Positions 1-8,557 of a stretch of 64,000 bases of DNA are shown here, one piece after another (the first letter of the stretch is position 1; every line of letters begins with the position of its first letter). Location of the stretch: positions 124,001-188,000 of the forward strand of contig NZ_JANYUY010000006.1 in assembly GCF_025060755.1 (NCBI RefSeq), read 5' to 3'. This DNA comes from Paenibacillus doosanensis. GTDB lineage: Bacteria > Bacillota > Bacilli > Paenibacillales > NBRC-103111. The notes under the pieces are model-generated. The model saw only the letters and a program-made list of their open reading frames with translations. It had not been told where the DNA came from and searched no databases. The translations under genes were made by a program, and so were the position numbers.

Positions 1-1091
1 CGGGCGCTAACCATCATCTTCACTTTTTGAAAAAATTGCAGCACAGGCTTCTTGGTCTGACTGATAATGCCTATCGCTTCAGCTCCCAATACCATAACGG
101 CAAGCAGTACAACGATCAGCAGCACCATTCCCCATATCGTTTCTTGCTCCGACATATAGGATAAGAGCACCGCGGCGACTCCGAAAATAGAAGCGACTCC
201 GTATATAATCAGCACCGTGATTCGATGGCTGAAGCCTAACTGCAGCAAACAGTGATGCAGGTGGCTTTTGTCCGGCTTCGAAATCGGCAGGTTGTTCACC
301 CATCTGCGCAAAATCGCAAAGAACGTATCGGACAAAGGTACGCCCAAAATCATGATCGGCACCAACAGCGACAATACCGTAGCTTGTTTGAAGCCTAAAA
401 TAGACAAGGTTGCCAAGCTAAACCCGAGGAATAACGCGCCAGAATCGCCCATAAAGATTTTGGCCGGGTGAAAATTGTAAAACAGAAAGCCGACGATGCT
501 TCCAAGCAAAATAACGCTAAGCAGAACGACTGTAATATTGCCCATCATCAATGCCAATACGAGAATGGTCGTTGTTGCAATACCCGATACGCCCGCCGAT
601 AGTCCGTCCAGTCCGTCGATCAGGTTAATTGCGTTGGTCACGCCGACAATCCAGAAAATCGTAAGCGGAACGGCTAGCCAAGTCAGTGAAACCGTCGTAT
701 CCCCGAACGGCACATTCACCAAGTCGATGACGACCCCGGAATACACAACCACGCAAGCCGCAATAATTTGGCCCAGCAATTTGACCTTCGGAGACAAATC
801 GAACCTGTCATCCAGCGCGCCGACGAGCACGATAATGGCTCCGCCTACCAGCAATCCAATCGCCACATCGCCGTTAAGCGAGTCAATGGCCGGCGAAATA
901 ACGAAATAAGCTCCAACAAATCCAACAAAAATGGCCAAACCGCCCAGCCTCGGCATGATGCGACTATGTACCTTTCGATGATTAGGAGCGTCAACCGCGC
1001 CAACCCAAAAAGCAAATTTTTTCACCAAAGGCGTCATAAGAAGGGCGATCACGCATGCGACAGCAAAACCAATTCCGTATAAAACATTCAT
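1..1091 (-). CDS. tagO: Undecaprenyl-phosphate GlcNAc-1-phosphate transferase (TagO/WecA), 3' end cut by window
   Basis: A reading frame open from ATG at 1089-1091 to the window edge gives about 363 residues of a polytopic membrane protein of the MraY/WecA/TagO family. Family motifs visible are DAPNHRKVH with PRLGG near residues 35-50, NAINLIDGLDGLS with the catalytic acidic residues, GDSGALFLGF, and a His-rich loop SHLHHCLLQLG. The enzyme transfers GlcNAc-1-phosphate from UDP-GlcNAc to undecaprenyl phosphate on the cytoplasmic face, the first step of wall polymer synthesis. The tagA and csaB neighbours fit secondary cell wall polymer synthesis. The C-terminus lies outside the window. Confidence 0.9.
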   Translation of the reverse strand, partial: MNVLYGIGFAVACVIALLMTPLVKKFAFWVGAVDAPNHRKVHSRIMPRLGGLAIFVGFVGAYFVISPAIDSLNGDVAIGLLVGGAIIVLVGALDDRFDLSPKVKLLGQIIAACVVVYSGVVIDLVNVPFGDTTVSLTWLAVPLTIFWIVGVTNAINLIDGLDGLSAGVSGIATTTILVLALMMGNITVVLLSVILLGSIVGFLFYNFHPAKIFMGDSGALFLGFSLATLSILGFKQATVLSLLVPIMILGVPLSDTFFAILRRWVNNLPISKPDKSHLHHCLLQLGFSHRITVLIIYGVASIFGVAAVLLSYMSEQETIWGMVLLIVVLLAVMVLGAEAIGIISQTKKPVLQFFQKVKMMVSA

Positions 1092-1219
1092 TTTTGTCTT
1101 CACAGCCCCTTTTATCTATAAAAACCCCAAACACTACAGATTATACTCCGTTTGAGACCCCAGCACCACATCAATTTTACGGAAAATAGGCGGTTTTTCG
1201 GGTGTTTTCATAGTGATTT

Positions 1220-1963
1220 TCAAGGTTTCTGTACATTTTCTTTTTCGCGGATCACTTTCGCTGCGAATTTCGGCAGGACCAGCATTCGTTTATACCGCCA
1301 AGGCTCCTGCAGCAACCGATAAAACCACTCCAAGCGAAGCTTCTGGAACAACGCCGGCGCCCGCTTCAGCTTGCCTGACAATACGTCAAAGCTGCCACCC
1401 ACTCCCATAATGACCGGAACCTGAAGCTGTTCCTTATATTGGGCAATCCAAGGCTCCTGGGTATCCGCCGATCTTCCTACCAATAGGATGTCCGGATGAT
1501 GCGACCGAATATTCTCGATGACTTGCATATCTTCATCGGTTTTAAAGTATCCGTCCCGATAACCGACGAGCTGCAACGCAGGATATTGCTCTTTCAACCG
1601 AAGGGCCGCCGCCTCGATAATTTCGGGCGATGCCCCTAATAAAAATACTTTCCAGCCTTTGCTCTCGCCATGGCTCATCATCTGGTGTAACAGATCAAAG
1701 CCCGCTACGCGCTCGGTAACCGGATTCCCGATATAGTTGGCCGCCCATACGATGCCGGCGCCGTCAGGCACAATCAAGTCCACGCTCTTCATCATGTTCA
1801 AATAAGCCGGGTTTTCCAATGCCGACATTACCATAATCGGGTTAGCCGTTATAATCTGATGCGGCTTGCCGGATTCAATCATTCGGGTAATCAGGGCTAC
1901 CGTGTCCTTCATACTTAGTTTGGAGAACGGTACGCCGAATATCGAAACTTTCGGTATAGTCAC
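1220..1963 (-). CDS. tagA: WecG/TagA family N-acetylmannosaminyltransferase
   Basis: 247 residues, the usual size for the WecG/TagA/CpsF family (GT26). Recognisable features are the N-terminal VSIFGVPFSKLSM, TANPIMVMSALENP, the VPDGAGIVWA segment with the conserved Asp, FLLGASPEIIEAAA and MGVGGSFDVLSGKLKRAP. It should add ManNAc from UDP-ManNAc to the lipid-linked GlcNAc made by TagO. I chose the GTG at 1961-1963 because AAGGAAGGGG lies 7 bases upstream and homology begins there; an in-frame ATG 102 bases upstream would run back into csaB. The start overlaps the csaB stop (GTGA), so the two are translationally coupled. Confidence 0.9.
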   Translation of the reverse strand: MTIPKVSIFGVPFSKLSMKDTVALITRMIESGKPHQIITANPIMVMSALENPAYLNMMKSVDLIVPDGAGIVWAANYIGNPVTERVAGFDLLHQMMSHGESKGWKVFLLGASPEIIEAAALRLKEQYPALQLVGYRDGYFKTDEDMQVIENIRSHHPDILLVGRSADTQEPWIAQYKEQLQVPVIMGVGGSFDVLSGKLKRAPALFQKLRLEWFYRLLQEPWRYKRMLVLPKFAAKVIREKENVQKP

Positions 1964-3105
1964 TTGGAACCCCTTCCTTTGATGAAAAATGATGCGATTT
2001 GATGTGCGGGTCTCTGTGCCTCGTCCTTCAAACGGTGAATCAGTTCGCGCTTTTCTTCCTGCCATGCGGAGCGCCGCTCAAGCAGCCGCAGCATCTCCTC
2101 GGCTACTTTCGCCGAATCGACGGTTTGCGTGCTCGCAATGGCTGAAGTTTGCAGCCGGTTGAGAAACTGATCGATTTTCGGATCGTAAGATATCCCGAGC
2201 AGCGGCACCTCCTGCGATGCCGCATAGATCAGCGAATGCAGCCGCATGCCGAGAAGCAGCCGGCAGCGGCCGACTTCGGCGAGCATATGCTGCGGATGGG
2301 TTATATGATCGGCCACCGTCATCCTTGAATCGAAGCCTCCGCCGACCCATCCCATTATCTCGGCGGATGCGGCGGCATCAGACGGCAAATGGAACGGCAG
2401 GAACCGTATGACGGCCTCGCTTCGCTCCAAAACGGTACGCAAAGCTTCCGCCAGCCCCTTCAGCTCCGAACGATCTTGATTCCAGTAGCGCACCGAAACG
2501 CCGACGACCGGCTTATCCGAAGCCGATCCGCCGCGATCCGCCTCCGAGGCCCCTTGTGAAGCGTAAGAACCCAGCGGCATCCCCATAACGGGGTCCGGCA
2601 CTACGGCAATCTCTCTGGCGACCTTCATCTTCAGCAGCAGTTCTTTCGATTCCTTATCGCGCACCGAGATGTACTTGCTTTTATTAAATACCGAACGAAT
2701 CCATCCGAAGAACATCCCCCGGTGGACCGGACCGATTCCTTGGGAATAAATGAAGGTCGGTTTACCGAATAGCTGAGCCATCTTGAGTATCGCCAAGTAA
2801 TAAGGAATCGTCTTCGCGCTGGTCGCATCCTGCAGCAGGCTGCCGCCTCCGCTAATCAGGCCGTCAGCGCCGCGGATCGTGCGAATGACTTCGCCGATCC
2901 TCATTCGATGCGCCGCTTCGACTCCGTAAGTCGCCTTCGTTTTCTCCGGGCTCGCCGAAAGCACTATCGGCACGAAACGAATGCCGCTCTCGCGCCCTTG
3001 CTCCTCCAGAGCAAGCAGGATGGATTGCAGTACCGCTTCGTCGCCGCTGTTGTCAAAACCGTAGTACCCCGATAAAACTATTCTTTTAGTAACGACGGTG
3101 TCCAA
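1960..3105 (-). CDS. csaB: Polysaccharide pyruvyl transferase CsaB
   Basis: About 381 residues with the pyruvyl-transferase fold (PF04230): GYYGFDNSGDEAVL at the N-terminus, SGGGSLLQD near residue 85, YSQGIGP, PDPVMG and the C-terminal GMRLHSLIYA motif. CsaB transfers pyruvate from phosphoenolpyruvate to ManNAc of the secondary cell wall polymer, making the ligand that SLH domains bind. The TTG at 3103-3105 is the likely start because AAGGAG sits 9 bases upstream; a TTG ten codons further upstream lacks a ribosome site. It overlaps the end of the DUF5693 gene by 28 bases. The SLH protease at 16-18 kb is a plausible client of this modification. Confidence 0.92.
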   Translation of the reverse strand: MDTVVTKRIVLSGYYGFDNSGDEAVLQSILLALEEQGRESGIRFVPIVLSASPEKTKATYGVEAAHRMRIGEVIRTIRGADGLISGGGSLLQDATSAKTIPYYLAILKMAQLFGKPTFIYSQGIGPVHRGMFFGWIRSVFNKSKYISVRDKESKELLLKMKVAREIAVVPDPVMGMPLGSYASQGASEADRGGSASDKPVVGVSVRYWNQDRSELKGLAEALRTVLERSEAVIRFLPFHLPSDAAASAEIMGWVGGGFDSRMTVADHITHPQHMLAEVGRCRLLLGMRLHSLIYAASQEVPLLGISYDPKIDQFLNRLQTSAIASTQTVDSAKVAEEMLRLLERRSAWQEEKRELIHRLKDEAQRPAHQIASFFIKGRGSK

Positions 3106-5144
3106 CGACGCCAACTCCTTACGACAATCTCCCAAACGATAATGTATCCGATGCCGATAACAATCCCGAACGACAGGCCGTACACGATCCGAATCGACGA
3201 GATCATGAGCGGCGTATGCAAATGGGCGAATGTATCGACAATCGACGCCTGCCCGACTACGCCAACCAAAATCAACAGCAGCGCATTGCGGTATTTAAAG
3301 CTGAGGTAAGCTCCGAGCAGGAACAAAGGATGGGCTATCAAAAACTCCTTAGTTCTCGGACGGATGCCGAGCGTATTCTCCAAAAACGACCGGAACAGCC
3401 GTTCGAATGCGGAAGCTTGCCCTTCATTACCCGTTCTCGACAAGTAATACATGCCCGCAGCAACGATCACCGCGGCGCCGATAACCCATAGAACGCTAAT
3501 ATAAGAGGACAGCAGCTTCTTGCCTTTGACGATTTTATCGCGATGAGACAAGTTCTCGTTGAACAGCAGCCAGTACAGCGCCGCCAGAACGATAGGAAGC
3601 AGATGTAAAATGCTGACTCCCCGGAATTGGTCAATCACCAGCGGATAAATAATCTGATTGAGCAGCCCGACAATGAAGCATACGCCGATAACCGATATCG
3701 CCGCCGTCCGCACCAGCAGCCATATGGCAAAGCCGAGCCGCGATCCAGTGCGGGATTGAAGCTTGTCTCTGGCCGTACGAATAGCGAATATCGTAGCCAA
3801 AGTCGGAGCGCAAGTACCCGCCCCCAGAGCTAAAGCTTGTGCGAACAAGTTCGGCGACAGCACGTATAGTCCGGCTGCCCCTATCAGGCCGATGACAAAC
3901 ACGAACAGGGCGAGCTCCGGGATAAAATAAGCTATCGTCAAAGCGATTAAAGCTACTGCCCCGACGAAGAGCACCACTTTAGCCGCCTTCTGCCAGCCGG
4001 AATGGAACGGGAAGAACCGTTCGGCGATTCCCATCGAATAGCCGGCGTTTTTAATTCGCGGAATCGCCCCGTCAGGGCCGTTCAAGCTCTCGCGAATCGA
4101 ATCGAGCGGATTTAAAATCTTGCCTTTATCTAAGTTTTTGACGGCTCTGGCATTTAAGAACACCATGCGGATATTGCGGTCTTTGACCGCGAGCACGAAC
4201 CGGTCGGCTACACCTTGAATCCGTTCGTCCAGCTCTTGATCGGTTAAATTCTCGGTTAGCTTCTCTCCGTCCTTCTCCGTAAAGGAGTGAAGCCGGACGA
4301 CGTTATAATCGAGCAGCTTGGCCAATCGATTGAAGCCTTTTTGCTGCGTCTTTTGCAGCTCGATATTGGCCAGCCCCATATGATGCTTCTTCATGAGCTC
4401 AGCCATGACTTCGAGGTTTTCCGGTTTCGACTCGCTTACATAGCCCGGCACGGTCTCTCCGTCCACAATAAACCGCTTGACTCCAAGCTGCTGCAGCTGT
4501 CCAAGCAGCGCGTCCATCTGCGCTTCGTCAAACGGTCTGCGGTTCGACATCCGCATGACGATTTGAAAGCCCTGTTCCTTGAGCATTTGCAGCGTAATCG
4601 GATCGGGGTCCATAGGCTTCATATTCGCCTCGTCCAGTCCCATCTCAATGATCATCCCGTTTTGATTTTTAAAGCTCCACGGTCTCGTCTTTACATTGAG
4701 GCTCGCGAACGTCTGGGTAATCAGCGGCTGAAGCTTGTCCTGGGCCACCTTATCCGTAAACAAAATATACGTAAAGTTTTCGTTCGGCGAGATCGGACTT
4801 TGCGTTAGCGCCGTGGCCTCGTGAGAGGAAAACACCTCAATACGGCGGCTTAGCCTGAGCTCGCTCAGCGTCGCTTCGTAGACGGCCATCGATTGGACGC
4901 CCGCTCTCTTCATTTCTTTCAACTGCGTCGCCACGAACTGCTGCGGATCGGTCTGCAAATCGGAAATCTCCAGCAAATCGCGGTAGTCGAACACAAATTC
5001 GACTTTTCGCGCTGTCTTTTGTTCCGTCTCGTTTCTCTCATATGCTATAGGGAGGGAAGCCAGCAATCCGAGGATCACCAGCCACCACAGCCATTTGATG
5101 CAACGTTGGTTCCAGTGCAAGTAACGCCCAGTCAACACGTTCAC
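3078..5144 (-). CDS. DUF5693 family multi-pass membrane protein
   Basis: 688 residues starting at GTG (5142-5144) with GGTAGGAG just upstream. It has one N-terminal hydrophobic segment (about residues 17-33), a large hydrophilic region to about residue 385 that should lie outside the cytoplasm, then a C-terminal half with roughly eight or nine hydrophobic segments. I recognise it as the DUF5693 family, which occurs next to csaB in Paenibacillaceae; its function is not known to me. Its place between pgcA and csaB and its polymerase/flippase-like layout suggest a role in assembly or export of the wall polymer, but that is inference from context only. Confidence 0.75.
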   Translation of the reverse strand: MNVLTGRYLHWNQRCIKWLWWLVILGLLASLPIAYERNETEQKTARKVEFVFDYRDLLEISDLQTDPQQFVATQLKEMKRAGVQSMAVYEATLSELRLSRRIEVFSSHEATALTQSPISPNENFTYILFTDKVAQDKLQPLITQTFASLNVKTRPWSFKNQNGMIIEMGLDEANMKPMDPDPITLQMLKEQGFQIVMRMSNRRPFDEAQMDALLGQLQQLGVKRFIVDGETVPGYVSESKPENLEVMAELMKKHHMGLANIELQKTQQKGFNRLAKLLDYNVVRLHSFTEKDGEKLTENLTDQELDERIQGVADRFVLAVKDRNIRMVFLNARAVKNLDKGKILNPLDSIRESLNGPDGAIPRIKNAGYSMGIAERFFPFHSGWQKAAKVVLFVGAVALIALTIAYFIPELALFVFVIGLIGAAGLYVLSPNLFAQALALGAGTCAPTLATIFAIRTARDKLQSRTGSRLGFAIWLLVRTAAISVIGVCFIVGLLNQIIYPLVIDQFRGVSILHLLPIVLAALYWLLFNENLSHRDKIVKGKKLLSSYISVLWVIGAAVIVAAGMYYLSRTGNEGQASAFERLFRSFLENTLGIRPRTKEFLIAHPLFLLGAYLSFKYRNALLLILVGVVGQASIVDTFAHLHTPLMISSIRIVYGLSFGIVIGIGYIIVWEIVVRSWRRWTPSLLKE

Positions 5145-5150
5145 TCCTAC

Positions 5151-6857
5151 CTATTTTTGGTCAACCCGGCTCATGACGGCATTAACCAGTCCATGAATCG
5201 CGTCGGAGGCTGCTTGCGCTGAAGTACCGCGGACAGCAAAATATACTTTAATCTTCGGCTCCGTACCGGATGGCCGCAGGCAAAACCACGAGTTATCCGA
5301 CAAGGTGTATTTCAATACGTTTTCAACGGGCAGTCCGTACAGCCCTTGAGAGAAATCCTCTATCTTGACGACTTGCTGCCCGTTCACTTCAGCAGGCGGA
5401 TTCTCGCGCCAGTCGCGCATAATCGATTGAATCTGTTCCACGCCGTCTTTTCCCTTCATCGTCCGCGATTCCAGCGATTCCAAGAAATAACCGTGGCGCT
5501 CATAAAGCTCTTGCAATACTTCGTACAGCGTCTTGCCCTGATGTTTGTAATAAGCGGCTGCTTCGCTGATCAGCATAGCGGCAATGACCGCGTCCTTGTC
5601 TCTGGCGTAATTACCGGCCAAATAACCGTAGCTTTCCTCATAGCCGAACAAGAAAGTCGCTTCCTTCGATGTCTCGAATTGAGTCATTTTCTCGCCGATG
5701 TATTTGAAGCCCGTCAGCGTATTCAGCGTTTCCGCGCCATAATGCTTGGCTATGGCCGCTCCCATCTCGCTCGTCACGATCGTCTTGATGACGACGCCGT
5801 TCTGAGGAAGCTGTCCCCTCTCTTTCAAAGCGCCGAGCAAATAATCGACCATAATGGCGCCGGACTGGTTGCCGGTCAGCACGAAATATTCGCCGCTTGC
5901 ATCCTTCACTACCGCTCCCATTCTATCGCAGTCCGGGTCCGTGCCGATAATAATGTCGGCGTTCGAAGCCTTGGCCTGACGGATAGCCAGCGTGAAGGCT
6001 TCCTTCTCCTCCGGATTCGGCGATTTGACCGTCGAGAACTTGGCGTCCGGCAGCTCCTGATCGGCCACTACGTCCACTTGGCTGAAGCCGACTGCCTGCA
6101 GCACGGCTCGCACCGACAAGTTGCCGGCGCCATGCAGAGGCGTGTAAACGATACGGAAATCATCGCTCATTTCCCTGATGACGTCTTTATTCAAACTGAC
6201 GGAAGTTACCGCCTGTATGTAACGCTCGTCGATCTCCTTGCCGATCCACTCCAGCAAGCCCGCTCCTTCGGCTTGAGCGCGAGTCGCCCGGTTGACATCG
6301 GCGAATGATTGCACCTGCTGAATCTCGCTGATCACCTGCTCGGCCTGTTCCGGCACCAGCTGTCCGCCGTCGGCTCCGTACACCTTGTACCCGTTATACT
6401 CCGGCGGATTATGGCTTGCCGTCACGACGATGCCCGCGGAAGCTTTAAGTTCTCTTACAGCGAAGGAAAGCTCCGGCGTCGGGCGCAGCGACTCGAATAC
6501 ATAAGCCTTGATGCCGTTGCCGGCCAGCACTTTGGCTGCTTCCAGCGAAAACTCGGGAGATTGGTTGCGGGAGTCGTAAGCAATGACAACGGAAGGATTC
6601 GCATGTCCCGATTTATTGACGAATTGGGCCAAGCCTTGCGTAGCCCTCGCTACCGTGTATAGATTTAAGCGGTTCGTGCCGGCGCCGATGACGCCGCGAA
6701 GTCCTCCAGTGCCAAACTCAAGATCCCGGTAAAAACGGTCTTCGATCTCTTTGGGCTGATCCGCAATGGATTTCAGTTCATTTTTCGTGTTTTCATCGAT
6801 GGCAGGATCGTTCAACCACAGTTTATATTGTTCTTCCACTCGGTTTTGCGTACTCAT
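5151..6857 (-). CDS. pgcA: Alpha-phosphoglucomutase/phosphomannomutase
   Basis: 568 residues, the length of Bacillus PgcA. All four alpha-D-phosphohexomutase signatures are present: the phosphoserine loop TASHNPPEYNGYK (about residue 145), the metal loop DPDCDRMG (about 308), the sugar-binding GYEESYG (about 404) and the phosphate-binding RPSGTEPKIKVY (about 533). It interconverts glucose-6-phosphate and glucose-1-phosphate, supplying nucleotide sugars for wall and lipid glycans. AAGGAG lies 6 bases before the ATG. The gene ends 6 bases before the DUF5693 start, so it is probably co-transcribed with the wall-polymer genes. Confidence 0.93.
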   Translation of the reverse strand: MSTQNRVEEQYKLWLNDPAIDENTKNELKSIADQPKEIEDRFYRDLEFGTGGLRGVIGAGTNRLNLYTVARATQGLAQFVNKSGHANPSVVIAYDSRNQSPEFSLEAAKVLAGNGIKAYVFESLRPTPELSFAVRELKASAGIVVTASHNPPEYNGYKVYGADGGQLVPEQAEQVISEIQQVQSFADVNRATRAQAEGAGLLEWIGKEIDERYIQAVTSVSLNKDVIREMSDDFRIVYTPLHGAGNLSVRAVLQAVGFSQVDVVADQELPDAKFSTVKSPNPEEKEAFTLAIRQAKASNADIIIGTDPDCDRMGAVVKDASGEYFVLTGNQSGAIMVDYLLGALKERGQLPQNGVVIKTIVTSEMGAAIAKHYGAETLNTLTGFKYIGEKMTQFETSKEATFLFGYEESYGYLAGNYARDKDAVIAAMLISEAAAYYKHQGKTLYEVLQELYERHGYFLESLESRTMKGKDGVEQIQSIMRDWRENPPAEVNGQQVVKIEDFSQGLYGLPVENVLKYTLSDNSWFCLRPSGTEPKIKVYFAVRGTSAQAASDAIHGLVNAVMSRVDQK

Positions 6858-6942
6858 AATCCATCTCCTTCGGTAAATGTATCGTTTTACGATTTATATG
6901 AACACTGGCCCGTAACTGGCATCCTTGCAGTCAAGGAGGTGT

Positions 6943-7392
6943 TTAATTTTTATCTTTGGCCGGGTCGGATAGAGCGAACATCAAGGTGCCTTCCGCTACC
7001 ACTTTGTCTCCGACTTTCGCCGTAGCCCGTCCTTTGCCGATCGACCCTTTAAGTCGGGTGATCTCCACTTCCAAGGTAAGCGTATCCCCCGGAACGACCT
7101 GCCCGCGGAACCGAAACTCGTCAATGCCGGCGAAGAAGCCCAGCTTGCCGCGGTTCGCTTCGACCTGAAGCATAGCTACAGTACCCACTTGAGCCAAAGC
7201 TTCCACAATCAGCACGCCCGGCATAACCGGATAGGATGGAAAGTGACCTGCAAAAAACGGTTCGTTAATGGTCACATTTTTAAGACCGACCGCTCTGACC
7301 CCGGCCTCCACCTCCAAAATTCGGTCTACAAGTAAAAACGGGTAACGATGCGGAATAATTTCTTGAATTTGCATGGCATCCAGCACTGTCAA
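6943..7392 (-). CDS. fabZ: 3-hydroxyacyl-ACP dehydratase FabZ
   Basis: About 147-149 residues, a normal FabZ. The hot-dog fold signatures are [10 protein letters not shown] (about residue 16) and [21 protein letters not shown] split around the catalytic His and Glu. It dehydrates 3-hydroxyacyl-ACP in type II fatty acid synthesis in the cytosol. The start is ambiguous: AAAGGAG is followed by TTG at 4 bases (7390-7392) and GTG at 10 bases (7384-7386); both give essentially the same protein. The fabZ position close to flhOP and mbl is also seen in B. subtilis. Confidence 0.93.
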   Translation of the reverse strand: MTVLDAMQIQEIIPHRYPFLLVDRILEVEAGVRAVGLKNVTINEPFFAGHFPSYPVMPGVLIVEALAQVGTVAMLQVEANRGKLGFFAGIDEFRFRGQVVPGDTLTLEVEITRLKGSIGKGRATAKVGDKVVAEGTLMFALSDPAKDKN

Positions 7393-7486
7393 GTTGCTCC
7401 TTTCTCGGTTTAGTATAAAAACGGTGAATTCAACTTACACTATAGTTGTCCCTTCATGAGCTGCAGTAATGAAGGTTGATATAAGG

Positions 7487-7539
7487 GAGCTTATGTATAG
7501 ATTTGCCGATGATGGCCGGCCTAGACATAAGCTCTTTTT
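7487..7539 (+). terminator. Long hairpin with T-run, reading rightward
   Basis: GAGCTTATGTATAG (7487-7500) pairs with CTAGACATAAGCTC (7521-7534) at 13 of 14 positions around a 20-base loop and is followed by TTTTT (7535-7539). The T-run is on the plus strand, yet no plus-strand gene precedes it. It may act as a barrier to antisense transcription between fabZ and pgsA, or as a processing hairpin in the minus transcript. Confidence 0.45.
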
Positions 7540-7620
7540 ACGCTTTTCTCATTAAAATAGACAGCCTTGTTACAAAATAACACGCCTTGAGAAGACATAC
7601 AAGTTCTCTTGTACGCAGCG

Positions 7621-8178
7621 TTATAATTCCTTGTTAAAACTTTTGTCGGACTTTGTCCGAAGACTGCTTTTTTCCCGGTTTATACTATTAAACTGATATA
7701 TGTATATAAAGGAAGTAATGAACGAAACGATGATCACAAACCATAAATAAGCATGCGCATAAGGAAGTTGGAATATAATAAGCAAAATCGCTATGTAGTA
7801 CAACACGGTCGTCAGCTTGCCCATTGCGTTGGCCGGAACGGTTCGCTTGCCCCGAAAATGGAATATCGCCGAACCCACAATCATCCCCGCATCCCTTAAA
7901 AACATCGCCACCGCCGCTTCCCACGAAATCATACCGGAAAATACCAAAGAGAGAATGACCGTAATCATCATCGACTTGTCCGCGAGCGGGTCAAGCATGC
8001 TGCCAAGCTGGGTAACAAGCTTTCTCTTGCGCGCAATATAGCCATCGAGCACATCTGTCAGCCCCGCAGCCAGCAAGACCAAAAAAGAAGTCTTCATGTA
8101 TCCGGATTCGAATACGGTTATATACACGGGAATTAGTAAAAATCGGCATACGGTCAGCAGATTAGGTAAATTCAGCAC
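7621..8178 (-). CDS. pgsA: CDP-diacylglycerol-glycerol-3-phosphate 3-phosphatidyltransferase
   Basis: About 185 residues with several hydrophobic segments and the CDP-alcohol phosphotransferase signature: DGYIARKRKL followed by QLGSMLDPLADK, which holds the metal-binding aspartates. It makes phosphatidylglycerol-phosphate at the membrane. I prefer GTG at 8176-8178, where the conserved NLPNLLT begins, downstream of GGAGGGAGAGG; an ATG at 8221-8223 would add 15 unconserved residues upstream of that ribosome site. PgsA beside fabZ makes this a small lipid-synthesis pair. Confidence 0.9.
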   Translation of the reverse strand: MLNLPNLLTVCRFLLIPVYITVFESGYMKTSFLVLLAAGLTDVLDGYIARKRKLVTQLGSMLDPLADKSMMITVILSLVFSGMISWEAAVAMFLRDAGMIVGSAIFHFRGKRTVPANAMGKLTTVLYYIAILLIIFQLPYAHAYLWFVIIVSFITSFIYIYQFNSINREKSSLRTKSDKSFNKEL

Positions 8179-8246
8179 GTAGTCACAAGCCTCTCCCTCC
8201 GTGTAATATACGCATCGTTCCATCCTTCATTATACCGTTGTTAAGG

Positions 8247-8274
8247 CAAAAATAAAACTCCCGTACAAGGGAGT
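8247..8274 (-). terminator. Rho-independent terminator after the EpuA-like gene
   Basis: On the minus strand ACTCCC pairs with GGGAGT around TTGTAC and is followed by TTTATTTTT. It lies 14 bases beyond the stop of the small membrane protein gene and upstream of pgsA, separating the mbl-flhO-flhP unit from pgsA. Confidence 0.75.
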
Positions 8275-8287
8275 CAGCATAATCCGT

Positions 8288-8530
8288 TTAAGTTTGAGAA
8301 AATACCAAATCATAAATATGACGCCATGTTTCCACTTCGTATACTTCATCCAAAGGACGCTTGCCGAGATACACATATCCGATGACCATCCCGATGGATA
8401 CGGCCAGCAGACATGAAACAGGAATAGCCAGCCATTTGCATAAGGACAAAACGACTCTTTTCCATTTCTTGACCGGACGCTTCTTCTTCTTTTTTGCCTT
8501 CGGTTCTTTCTTGCCTTCTGCTTCTGCCAT
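8288..8530 (-). CDS. EpuA-like small membrane protein (annotated elsewhere as RNA polymerase subunit beta family)
   Basis: 80 residues from ATG at 8528-8530, with GAGG 9 bases upstream. It has a very basic N-terminus (runs of Lys), one membrane segment about residues 30-52, and a C-terminal pattern VYLGKRPLDEVYEVETWRH typical of the PF11772 EpuA family. Databases often call such proteins DNA-directed RNA polymerase subunit beta, but nothing in this sequence supports polymerase function. It follows flhP by 27 bases and is likely in the same transcript. Confidence 0.75.
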   Translation of the reverse strand: MAEAEGKKEPKAKKKKKRPVKKWKRVVLSLCKWLAIPVSCLLAVSIGMVIGYVYLGKRPLDEVYEVETWRHIYDLVFSQT

Positions 8531-8557
8531 GCTCACCAACCTCACTTCAAAAGATGC

